DNA from: Rhyzopertha dominica | Lineage: Eukaryota > Arthropoda > Insecta > Coleoptera > Bostrichidae | Assembly: GCA_025024175.1 (NCBI GenBank) | Contig: QCXZ01000045.1 | Coordinates: 3,784,649 to 3,848,648, forward strand | Direction of reading: 5' to 3' | DNA length: 64,000 nucleotides | Part shown: piece by piece, positions 11,299 to 23,100 of the stretch | Position numbering within the stretch: the stretch's first letter is position 1 | How the letters are laid out: every line of letters starts with the position of its first letter | The notes under the pieces: model-generated | Told to the model about the DNA's origin: nothing | The model's database searches: none | What the model saw: the letters and a program-made list of their open reading frames with translations, nothing else | Program-made: the position numbers and the translations under genes

Positions 11299-13440
11299 GT
11301 TTACAAAAACCAAATTCAATAAACTATGGCTCATTTCAAAGCGGTTTTTCAACTTAACCTCAAATAATTTAAAAAATTGCGAATGTTTGACAAGAGGGGC
11401 AGCTATTTAAGAAAAAGTAATGTTTTCCCATATATCTTTAAAAAATTAAATGCATCCTTATAGAGTTCTCTATTTTTTTTACAGTTTTGAAGTTTGATCG
11501 GAAGTAAACTTCGGATATACCCTGATAATGTAACACATCGTTCGTCTTACAGTATACTTACAGCTACGCAGTACATGATTATTTTTAATATTTTGCAATC
11601 TTATACAATATTAACCTAGATTCCTTTAGTATTAAAGAGCTTTCATGGAAAGATTTAACAGCTTAAACATATTTGTACGTCCAAAATTGAACAGGAGGCT
11701 ATGATTTGTTGTAAGTAAACGCAGACAACCGCTGCCAATCGCTTGTCAAGTGCTGTAGTTTTTGCTTTGCGTAAAGTTGAACAAACTGTGCTGTAAAAGT
11801 GGNGCTCTACTGCAAAAAATGCCGTACACAAATACAGAAATTCATTTCAATGTTTTGAAAATGTAGCTATTATTTTCAGGGGCGCATCCGTATCCTTTAT
11901 TAATGTTAGGCTAGATCGATGCATTGCCAACAGGGATGGGATACTAATATTGTTATGTTGTTTTTTACTGTTAGTTTATTGTTAACTGTTTTCTATCGTT
12001 TGATTTTTAATATACTATAAGTAATTTATTGACTAACATATAATGCGTATTTGATATTGCTAATGCTAAATTGAATAGTTTTATCATTAGCAATAGTAAG
12101 CAATAACAAGACTTCATAAATTTACTTCCATCTCTGTGTATGCCGATACAAGTTATTTAATTTCGTGTGATCTGTCTAGGGAGTAGGAAGGTACAATAAG
12201 CAAACCTGATATTATTAGGGAAAACAATGTGTAATATATATAATTTATGAGTAAATGTGTGACCTTTTCTAATACAGCCTGATTTTATTTGAAAAAAAAA
12301 AGAAATAGCTGAACCGCCAAACCGAAATATGGGTTCGCCGTTTTTTTGTGTAATCAAGAAATGAAGAAAGATATCGACTCAGGGTTTAAAATTTATCTTG
12401 CTTGATTAAGGCGCATAACGACTAACAAAAAGGTCTATAGGGTTGCCTTTGATTTTTAAGACATTTGGGCAAAGTAACATTTTTTAGTTAACGCCTCCAT
12501 TGTCGAGCAATAAGCTATACGTTATTCATAATTAAATTGAAATCCATTTTAAAACTAGCCATCATTCGTTGAATTCGCTTAAACTATACTTGATTTATGC
12601 CATGTTAAAAATTTGAAATTTGTATTTTTCATGTTGTCGTTGTCACAGCAACTACAGAAAAAAGGGTTAAAGAAAATTTGTTAAGGAGCTACGTACTTCA
12701 TGATATTTTAAATGAATTCTGTGTGGCCATATTTGTTTAAAAAATTACCGCACGGTTAATTTCCATACTGGGTGACAAAACTAATGAGAGAGAGAGAAAT
12801 AAAGCAATTTATTTCAATCTTAAGGCTTAATCATGGTAGGCGGTTAAATATCTGCATTATTCCTTTTTTAACGTTTGTTGCATTATTTATTAAACATAAT
12901 ATTTGTATTATTTTTTATACTTGTTAAATTATTTGTTTCTTAATAATAATATTATTATTATTATTCTTAATTAATATTTAATAATAGAATACAGAATATA
13001 TCATTTCATTCTATAGAATGCGCTGTAGATTTTACACATTGTTAGAAAATCTAGCTAATCATTTGCATCTTAAAATATCTACCGTTTTAGTACAATACTT
13101 TGGTAAATAAAAAGCCATATCAAAATTAGCTGGAAGGTCAGTCTATGAGTGTTCCTTATATTAGTCCTGAAACAATTTGTAACAAAAACTGTAGCATTAC
13201 CTTTATGGTCTTATCGGATGATTATCAATTCAGTGGCTAGATAGATAGAGATTTACTTCATTCATCCAGGCTTCACAGTGAATTTTGATATCCCGTTCTA
13301 ATATTATCATAGATTAATTAATTTATCTATGATATTATCTACTTGAGTTTTCGGAAATTACTCGTAGATGATATTATCTTCACTTTTGGAATTATTCCAT
13401 TTGCTATAAACAACCGAATTTGAGGTTATAAGTCGGGTGT
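11299..13440. other. No gene recognised; AT-rich with short simple repeats
   Basis: Contains an AT-only trinucleotide-like stretch (TAATAATATTATTATTATTA) near 12940-12985 and a small palindrome around 13300-13335 (ATATTATCATAGATTAATTA). The 12157-12357 (-) frame has no recognisable features. Confidence 0.45.
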
Positions 13441-13443
13441 TGT

Positions 13444-13597
13444 CAAGGAGGAAGAATAGCAGGAGGGAGCGCGGCCGTAAGCCCAATGTAAAATATTTTG
13501 CACCACGCCAGACACCTTTTATTACTCTGTTAGGACTTGCGCAGTCGAGATTTTCTGCAAACCGCTGGCACACGACGCTTATTATTCTTCCTCCTTG
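13444..13597. repeat. Short inverted repeat around a GC-richer core
   Basis: CAAGGAGGAAGAATA at 13444-13458 is exactly inverted at 13583-13597, enclosing about 124 bp that is richer in G+C than its surroundings. Perfect 15-bp arms suggest the tips of a small non-autonomous DNA element. No unambiguous target duplication is visible. Confidence 0.5.
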
Positions 13598-14049
13598 GGT
13601 GTTGTGTTATTATCTACAATAACTGGTTTGCGGGAGTTTTGAATGGTGTGTTGAAACTTAATAAAGCTTATTACATCGCCAAACCCCTTATAAAAATATT
13701 ATTGGATACATATAGTTACTATGAAATAAAAATGTCGCCTTGGCTTAATTTATCTTCTTTCTGTGAATGCCCTTGATCTGTACTATTCAATATTTCGAAA
13801 TATAGTAATTGTTGACTATGTTAACTGCTATGCAGTGTTCAGGAGCAGTTGCATTTAGTATAACACTATTCTTTAAAATGATAAAATATCTTCAGAATAT
13901 GAAAAAATATGTCAAAGACGGCTGTCAATGTTGAGCTATGGATTCCTTATAGCTTAAAGTTAAGTTGGACATTTTTTACCGCATGTCTTAATTTAAAATC
14001 CATCGTTCTTTCGTCATTTCCTTGCTTAATAAATAGCAAATACGTTTAA

Positions 14050-14330
14050 AAATGCGAGATCTATTCAAACGACAGCACACACTGAGGTGGTCCGTTTTGC
14101 TACGTGTGGCGCCTTTCTTTCCTTTTTTGATCGAGGCGACAACTTCCTCTTGGAAAGCGTCAAACGTGAAGTGCCCCCTCGGCACACTGGGATCGCTGGC
14201 TGGTGCCAGGTACTTGACAAGCGGTGGGCATTGTGTTCGTGTTTGCGGTATCGAATTTTGTACGGAGTGACGTTTCAAAGATCGGCATCTTTACCACAGG
14301 CTTGCTGTCGATGAATGCGGGGTTGTTGAT
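14050..14330. other. GC-richer island, unidentified
   Basis: About 280 bp with clearly higher G+C and CpG content than the flanks. Frames are open on both strands (14052-14270 +; 14278-13988 -), and the minus-strand one (YLAPASDPSVPRGHFTFDAF and onward) looks the more protein-like, but no family is recognised and no convincing pair of splice sites bounds it. It could be a lost exon, a conserved regulatory block or part of an unknown repeat. Confidence 0.3.
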
Positions 14331-16192
14331 TTTTCTCTTTTGAAAAGGGGGGTTTAAAAAGCTAATCTCAGTAAAGATCCTTTGAAAGTAAGAAAAGGTT
14401 TCTTGATAAAATTATTTAGTCCTTGAATCTTAACAAAACTGTTCAGATGTAAATGGGACAAATGTTTTTGTATATATGTATGTCAAATGAATTATATTTT
14501 TTTTGTATTAANGATTTGGTAGATACTACTGTACTAACCTGTCGATATTTTTATATTCTCACCATTATTCTTATTCAGAATNGTTTACTAACGGCACGGA
14601 TTGACTGTATCTTCTAAACCTTCAAATTTTTGCATTGAGAAGAAAATGTACAAAGTCACAGAAGATAAATTCACTAAAATATTTGTAAGAAACCCAAAAT
14701 ACCGGCTAATGGTAAATAAACATAAATAATTGTAAAATTCGCCAATAATATGTAGACGTGAAATACAATTTTAATTACGTAAAATATTTGTTTTTACTTT
14801 TTATCTAGTTGTCATGGTAACAATTCTGCAAAGCTGTGTGGCAGGCCTAACATTAAATTTAATGTGCTTACTGATTAAAATTGACAGGGAGCGGATCTAC
14901 CAATTTCACATTGCAAGCTCTAAATGCCAATACTAAGAACCCCGTCACAAAACACAATGGTTGGCCGATATTAACTACTGGGGATGCTTACTGATTAAAC
15001 GAATTCGCGGATTCGAATGCGATTGTAAATGAACATAACATAACTTAATAAAAGGGTGTGTCTTACCTTTATTTGGACGTTACTTACACATTGAGCACTA
15101 TAATCATTTTTCGCAAGAATGAAAAAGCTGCGTTTCAAACAACAAATGTATTTAACAATTAATTAATGAGAATCATGAACATAATAATAATAATAATAAA
15201 CCGTAATCAACAAAACTGATGTATCTCCCAAATATTCTTTACAATATGATATTGATTGAACGAGAATATGACCTTGATCCGTAAAATTAACAACTTTGAC
15301 CTACACACGAGTTTGAACTAATTAACACTGAATTTTCAAAGTACCGGGACATGTGGCTAACTATCTTTTAATCTAACCTTCAAGACTTGGTAACTGACTT
15401 TACTCAACATTTCTCTATACATCGCGAGCTAGACTAGAGGTTACATTGCTTCCGGTATCTAAGAGGATGTAACGTAGACTGAAGTTTCTAACTTTTAAAA
15501 AAAAATATATGTTACTTGCTGGATTTTCTGAACTGAAACCTGATTGGTCAAAACTGCCCCCACTTGCTATTCTCTAAGCGCGGCACTGGTCATATTTTAT
15601 AAGACAAACAATTGGCCAATTATTAAAATGTAATCAAAGCTAACCAAAGCTAAACAATTCTAATCAGACTTATCTAACTCGTGGATATCCCTAATCTGAA
15701 GTTAAGATACCACGCGATATGGTAAGGACTTTGACTACTAATATCTTTCATTCCAATATGCAACATGTAAAAAAAACTTCAGGAAAATTTTACATGGTTA
15801 CGAAATTGTAACTAAATCGGTATTTATTATCCTGAGGAGATTGAGCAATCGAATCAATCATTCTAATCAACTATTGCAGAATGTACTACAAACTAAAATA
15901 TTTCCCGCGCTAACCATTGTAATTTTTAGGCCGTGTACCCCAATCACAAAAGAGATGTAACGGTCACATGCTTCTAGCAACAGGACCAACATTCTCCATC
16001 TGATTGCAATAAAATATCCCGACTGAACTGCAATAACCGATCTTTTTTAACAATGCACTATTGTCTGACTAATTTATGACAGTACCCGAAAATAACAGAA
16101 TTAACAAAATTTATCCCTTTGCTGCAAAATAATGTTTCAAATTTTATCCACATATGTTTTCGACTAGGTTTCAATGACCTTTAACAACCAGT
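14331..16192. other. No gene recognised
   Basis: AT-rich DNA with an (ATA)n tract near 15180-15200. No coding or RNA features can be supported. Confidence 0.45.
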
Positions 16193-16409
16193 CCCTTTAA
16201 ATGGGTTGTGCTTTTTGCGTGCGAAGTTCAATTTGATTAACTGTTACGCGAATTCTGTCCGCACTGTCCGGCCGGATAAACAACAAAATGAGCTGGCTTG
16301 CTAAGGCGACAGGACGCCAATTTTAATTTAACCAATAACAGTATAGTATCAGCCGAATACCTACGAATAGATATGTAAACACACCGAAGAGCCCTTTAAA
16401 TGGGTTGTG
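16193..16409. repeat. 181-bp segment between perfect 18-bp direct repeats
   Basis: CCCTTTAAATGGGTTGTG occurs at 16193-16210 and again at 16392-16409. The 181 bp between them is GC-richer than its surroundings and contains GTCCGGCCGGAT. The repeats may be target duplications of a retroposed unit or remnants of a tandem duplication. No poly(A) tail or terminal inverted repeat is visible. Confidence 0.45.
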
Positions 16410-17147
16410 TCACTACTTAATGTCTCTCTAATTTTAAGCTTCCTTTTTCAAGTGTCACCTCTTGTTAGGATAATTACCGGGTTCTGTAACTTCGGTTATA
16501 AAAATATATTACCTACCTGTATTTACACTTTAAGTATATTTTAGGTCTCACATTCCTAAAGATTAACTGAATCAGTTATGGGTGATAGCAAAGGGCGACG
16601 GGGGAAATTATATCTGCACACTGAGACTGTGTAGCCAGACTTGCTGAAGCATGTACCGATGTTGGAACATTACAGTTTTCTATTGAAATAGGTGTTCACT
16701 GTTTACCGTTGCGAATGTAAAGGCTGCTTGGCTTGTTTCTACTAAATTAACCTTAACCTTAGCCTTAACAGCGGGAGTGGGTTATCAGGCCATTTGCTGC
16801 CGATTTAGAAGAAATTATGTCCAAACAGATTTTACAAACCAGAACATGAGCAACTGACATGAAAAGAATTAATTGATATTGGTAGGACAAAAATTTCCAC
16901 TATTTAACGTGTTCTTTTCTAACAAATATTAATTATTCAAGGTACCCATAATTCTTAATTCTAATGAAAGCTGAAATACCAATCATGCTCCAACAAGCAA
17001 ATATATAACTATTAACTCCATGAAACAATAAGTACATCCCGAGAATATATACAGCTGGCATTCTATGCACTTGCAATTGCCAAAATTAATATGTATTCAC
17101 CAAACCAATTAGAATACCATAATTAAACAAAAAAACTTGTCTTAAAA

Positions 17148-17450
17148 TGCATGTCTATGCTGTACTGTCTGCACCACAAGCAACTGCAGATACATCTATT
17201 TCACTATCATTATAGCTCACCAGTGCAGTGCAGACAGCACGGCATAGAACTGGTTTTGCCTATATACCAAAGCAATGGTATGATGTAAGTAACAATTTAG
17301 ATGGCAATGCCATCTGTCAGCATTACACTGACATGATGACAAAGCCGCCTAGCTGCCATTAGTAGATCCCATAATGACAGCTAGGTGGCTTTGTCATCAA
17401 GTCAGTGTAATACTGATAGATAACATTTCCATCTAAATTGTTACTTATGT
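17148..17450. repeat. Palindromic repeat family B, copy 1
   Basis: Two hairpins lie side by side. The first (17154-17247) pairs CTATGCTGTACTGTCTGCAC with GTGCAGACAGCACGGCATAG. The second (17287-17446) has arms of about 75 bp from AAGTAACAATTTAGATGG to its complement, across a short spacer near 17360-17372. Pieces of the same sequence recur at 52213-52825 and 54930-55041. There is no coding capacity, so this is a non-autonomous mobile repeat. Confidence 0.75.
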
Positions 17451-18109
17451 ATTTTCTTTGTAATAGCCATTCCCTTTTGAAACAACTCGTATTTTACGTT
17501 CATATTGTAGTTTAGCAGGTAGTTTAGCAGGTTTTCCTTAAATACATGGAATACTTACATTTAAAACAAATAAATTTTGCTAGTTTTACAAAGTCAATTA
17601 TAATTAAAGATTTTACTTAAAGAACATTTAATATGTAATACATTAAGGGCAATCATATCAATAACACAACAGAAAAACATTGACAAACAAAATAAATGTA
17701 CAGCAAACAAACTAGAACCACTTAAATGCAACAATACTCAATAGTATTTTTAGTTTTCATTTGTAACAGCATACTGCTTAACCACTGATGATGTTTGATC
17801 CACAAGAAACTTCAAGTGTGTTAGTACACTGTATTGTGTTACATACCAAAAATATAATACACAATGCCTAATTCAAAATATTTTTAACACATTCGACCAG
17901 ATTTAGTTTTATTTTCCGTAAATCGGCTCTTTCTAAGGCCTTTATCCATAACTTCTTTCACTTCGTTCACAAAACTAATTTCTCTTTCTCTTGCCAATCA
18001 TTGAAGAAATTCGAGATTTCTGCACGTAAATACACACTGCCATGATTTAGAAAGGCATAAGTTGTTATTATTTATGACATCCAGTACATCTAAAAATCGC
18101 TAACAAATC

Positions 18110-18190
18110 GCCCCTGAGCATAGGAATAGGCCATAGGCAGTCGCGCTTCCACGCTACCCACTAGGCCAGCTAGGCCGGCCATGTTAGGTT
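18110..18190 (-). repeat. Possible tRNA-derived SINE head (relic)
   Basis: On the minus strand, TGGCCTAGTGG followed by GTAGCG fits the RNA polymerase III A-box consensus TRGCNNAGYNG exactly. The expected B-box is absent or mutated. Probably a SINE fragment; a functional tRNA gene is excluded because no cloverleaf can be completed. Confidence 0.35.
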
Positions 18191-19998
18191 AAGATGCCGT
18201 AACATCCTGACATCTGACTGCAGGATGGCGGACATATTGGGACATATTGCCAGTGTGATACATAAGGTGCAGGGTTGCCATTATACAGAGTTGTGTCTGA
18301 AAGCCTAGAATAAATTTAGTTTTTAAAACCATTGTTAACACCGTTTAGATGTTCTGAGAATCTTGTACGACATTGTAATACCATGTTTATACTTACATTG
18401 TGTAAAGTGACTTCTGCATGAAAAAACTGTAGACGTCACGAAGATATCTATCGGACACCTACACTCTAAAGTCGAATAAGCATCCTTTGTAGTACCTATA
18501 TCCAGTGGATATCTACCTTAAATCTTAGATATACGTCTATGTTTTGGACATAGGATAGACATCTGCTAGCGATAGTGTGTTATGCGGGTTACTATATATA
18601 GCACTGTATGATTGAGTTTATCTCAATGCTCTGTAATGTAACATTTTCAACTCTGGAGTTCTGGCTTTAATTTGAATATTTTGATGTTGAAATATGTTAG
18701 TGATTTTTGTTTTTTTTTCGAAGGGTTCGAACAACTTTATACTGTTTTTACTAATAAAAAAAACCATTGGGTTTTCTGTGATTTTCTAAACGGTGTAGAC
18801 CGTCTACCGTAGAGTGGAAAGCAACTAGTTCGTGGGAAGGTAGTTGATTTGAATGGATGGGTTTGTTGTATCGGTGTTTGTCAGTTTTCTGTATTTGTAT
18901 ATGAAATGTAATCTGGTCAATACTGAGTTTTATATCAAGGATGCAATTGAGCGTTTTTTCCGCTTTACGGCAAAATTAATTTTGAGATAGTTGCCGCGTT
19001 GTAATTAGCTACTAGTCACCAGAATCTGACCTCCGTAGAGAGGTCCGCTCAGAAACTCGCAAATAAAAAACGCCAGGTGGCGTTCAGTNACATTACATAT
19101 AACCTNTGGCATATATGTGTTGCTTTGACCTAAATAGGGATCGGGTCAAAGCTGGCAATACTTATTTAGTAATATATTTGCCTGAAGACCCAATTAAATG
19201 CTTCTTATAATCATTATTCACACAAACAGGTAATAAATATAAATTTGATACTATACTGTAAATATTTTTTGTATTTCTACCTTTGTAAAAGATTGCCCTA
19301 AGCGCGGCCTACTTTATTTTAAGCTTACCTTATGGTAATATTAAATATAATAAATAAAATACATAATTTTTCCACTTAATTAATAGGTATATTTTTCATG
19401 ACGAAATAATATTTTATAAAGGAGTTTAAAAATATTAATTATTTAATCATTAAAGAGCGCATAATAATTGAATAAATCGTATTAACCATGCTGTTTTTCT
19501 TAAACAATGGCCACACAATAAAATGTTACATTTAGAAGTACAGAATACTTGAATGCTGGGGAGAAACAGAATTAAAAAATCTTCGTAGTTGTGTATAAAA
19601 AGACAAAAATGTTTTACGGGTAAACCGTTTGCCATCAGCAATAAGCTTTAATGAATGATAGATAGATCGTACAACAATGGCAGTCTTGTCGTTTATAGAT
19701 CACATATTTCTTAGGAATTTCTAAGGGCTTTCCTCTTTGTGAATAGTACTGTGCCAGCACTTTTTCCACACCTTCAAATGGTTAATAGATCCGGTGTGCC
19801 CATTTATTGTTCTTTACTTGTTCTTAAATTTAATTAATAATCTAATAAATACAGTGATAAAATAATTTTAAATTTGTAATACTATACTAATTAGGCTATT
19901 CCCGATTTCCATTGCCTGTAAACACATGAACATAAACATACAAACGCTTAGAAATCAGCTACTATAAACTGGGGTTTACTACGTTTATGTAAAATATC
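18191..19998. other. No gene recognised; downstream flank of the FAR gene
   Basis: AT-rich DNA 3' of the minus-strand FAR gene. The frame at 19450-19641 (-) has no recognisable features. Confidence 0.45.
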
Positions 19999-20004
19999 TT
20001 TATT
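19999..20004 (-). terminator. Poly(A) signal of the FAR gene
   Basis: AATAAA on the minus strand, 21 bases after the FAR stop codon (20028-20026). It is the first canonical signal downstream and implies a very short 3' UTR. Confidence 0.65.
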
Positions 20005-20025
20005 GAATTAATAGTTTTAACATAT

Positions 20026-20155
20026 TTACACTTCATAAGTTCCAAGTAGAGCTGCATACGATAACCAGTTAATAAGTTTCGTCAGTTTCAACATAAACAC
20101 GTAGAAAAGAAGTAACGCTATGATGCCTACAAATGTGTAATGGATATGCTTCAAC
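20026..20155 (-). CDS. FAR exon 8 (membrane segment, stop)
   Basis: Acceptor ATTGCAG; completes the split Arg codon of exon 7 in phase. Encodes 42 residues, HYTFVGIIALLLFYVFML being a single hydrophobic segment as at the C-terminus of membrane-bound insect FARs, followed by a stop at 20028-20026. Confidence 0.85.
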
Positions 20156-23100
20156 CTGCAATCATAGGTTGATTATCAATTTCGGCAGAATGATTCCAGA
20201 GAAGGGACTCACAAATCAATAAATTATTATCTCTCAATAGTACGTATACTGTGGATTAATATAGCATTTTTTAATAAATGGTAAATGGCCAAAGAACTGT
20301 ATACGGTTTGGTTGGCTAAGTAATTTTAAATTGAATTTCTTCGTTCAACCCTGAAGCTAGCATTAGAATCTTTTAATTTACCTTAGTGCTCTTTGTCGGA
20401 GTTCTTCTGGGGTGCTACTTTCTGGCATAATGTATACTCTTGTAGTGTAGGCAGTTTGTGCATATCTTTCCATGTCGAAGTCATTATAATTCTTCGCTTT
20501 CAATCTGAAATTTTCATAGTCCTTCTCGGGTATTTTGTCGTTAAGCGCCAAGAACTTGTCATGGACGAAAGTCCACTCATTGAAGATAAAATGTGTTAGT
20601 GCCATCATCATCGCTACGTGGACACGTCGTTGTACTTTGTAGAGCCTAAGTAAAACAACATTTTTTATTTCCTTCATTTTCAGCTTCAGTTGTGAAACGC
20701 ATATAAACATCGAAAATATACCATATTTATCACAAACAAAAAGGCTGCAACACTATTCAATAACTATTATTCATGCTAAAACACAAATTTTATCATGTTT
20801 TAACCAAATGCCTTTTAGATTAAAGACAGTGGCGGACTCACTCCGTTAAAGGGCTTCTATTATTATGCCCACAGGTTGACTAGTTATCTCTCCCACTGGC
20901 TTTAAAAACATCTACTAATAGGATAACGTTTTATGACCCAGAATTGGATCATCTGCCCAATAAAAAAGTAAGTGAATTGACTAATATGCTGTTAGCTCAG
21001 TTTCAGGTCCTTACAATAGAAGCTTCTAAAAGTTAAACTATTTATGGGCAAATAGTTGATAAAACTATCTGGTGTCAGCATTTTGAATACACCTATAAGT
21101 TCGATGTTTACACGCCCACTTTAATAAACTTTTAGCTAAAATGAATATGACAAAAGATAATCATTCGAAGTAATTTTATTTCACTGAACCCTTTTTTCGC
21201 TGGTAGGCATATCAAACGCTAATTGGATGTAGGTCTCTGTACTTACTGGCCATACCAACATACGTCCTAGTTCGTAAAGCTTGTGCTAGAGGACTGATTG
21301 ATAAGCAATTTGCATAAAATAGCCCTGAAACCCTGAAAGTCCGATGTAAGATGTGTCCATGTCAAAATTAAATTGAAATAATTGGTATGCTATAGAGAAA
21401 GAAACGTTACACGTTACAAAACCGCAAAATAGTCGATTTTTACAGGACATGAATTTTTTACTGCCTAATATTCTGCCGTGTGTTTTTAAACCCACCTAGT
21501 AAAACCCTTTTATTATGTATTAAATTCGTGCTGCGTGTTGTAATGGAAAAATGAAGTAAAGCTCAATATTGATAAAAAGTCTTTTTTCAACAGCGTTTAT
21601 AAATTTTTGGACTATTGATATCTCAAGACATGAGTTTAAAACTTTTGCAACATAAAAACACGTATCTAAGTAGTATGAATTATCCTACATTATAAATTAT
21701 TAGCAATATAGACATTGCTTTATGACCGGGTTCTTATCATTGTGCCAATGTCAGTTATACTTCCGGTGAAACTTTATGGCAGTTTTATTTTCTGTCGAAT
21801 GAAAGTATATTATGATTTTAAGTTAATCAGCTGTGAATAGCCTAAATTTTGAGAGCAACTGAAATATGAGCGCATGGGTTAATAATATTTCTTTAAACAT
21901 TGACGAATTGTGGAGCCCGTGATTTTGTTGGTAAACTTGTAAATAAACCAGGTTGGCATTTTTTCAGTGTTTCAGATTGATTGATGAATTTTCCAGCAAG
22001 TTCTGGCCTTCTCGAAATAACAATTTTGATTTTTTTAATCGCAAGACAGTTTCAGCAACGTTCCCATTGGAGGAACTCTGGTCTTCTGACAAATTTTCTA
22101 GAATGTTCTTTTTCTTCTCGAAACATCGATTTTTGAGCTCCCCTCCACGAAACGGTTTCGCCAAACTGTCACATTTGAGGATTCTCTGATCTTCAATTAA
22201 ATTTTCCAGAATATTCTGTCATTCTTGAAACATTAAACAGTCCACTTCCTCCCCGCAATGAATTTTTCAGAATATATTTCCCAAAACGCGGATTTCCATC
22301 GCGAGGTAATTTCGGCAATGTGCCACATTTGGGAGTTCTCTAGTGCAAGTTCCTATCTCCATAACTACTCAATGCTCAAACCCACTCTAACCAAAATTCT
22401 CCAATACTGCTGTGAAATTTCGCAATCGGTGCGCACAATGTGCGTAAAACTATGCAATTGTTATAGAATAGTTTCCTCTTAGATATGATCATTTTGACGT
22501 GAACATGTTGGATCTTTCATTTCAAGATACATTTCGTGAACCACTATCGACATGCAATTTTCAATTCAATGCAATTTTTAGCGGTACCAATAAGTACTAC
22601 GGACAATAGCATTTAGCGGTAGCATTTATTATAGAGCATTAAGTATGACTTCTGTATTTGTGAGAAACATTTCCAGCAATCGGATATCGTTGATTTTCGT
22701 GATACAAAAGATGCAACTGACAAAATTATTCAACTAGCAAGTATACGTTCTTTAAATAAAAAAAGATTTGTTATAAGCTTTTCTACAATGCATCGGATCA
22801 TGTTAAAGTTACGGGTGTTTCAAAGGCATAACTAACCTATCACTTTTTTAAATTCACTTATAGCTGGTTGTTATTAAATGAAAAATTAACTATCAGGGTT
22901 ATATGAACGACATGTTTTGGTACTATCAGTAGGTGCTAATGGTCTGATATTTCGCTGTTTAAGAAAAATACATTACCCCACGATATTGAGATCCGTAGAG
23001 GATAATGTGTTTTCAACACTTTTTTCGGCAAGCTATATTCATTATGGTAACCGGTGCACTTTACGATACTTATGTATCCTTAACATTAGTACTTACTTAA

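Noticed and set aside
21986..22350. Possible CRISPR-like array
   Set aside because: Units are long, diverged and without spacers; this is ordinary tandem repetition in a eukaryotic intron.
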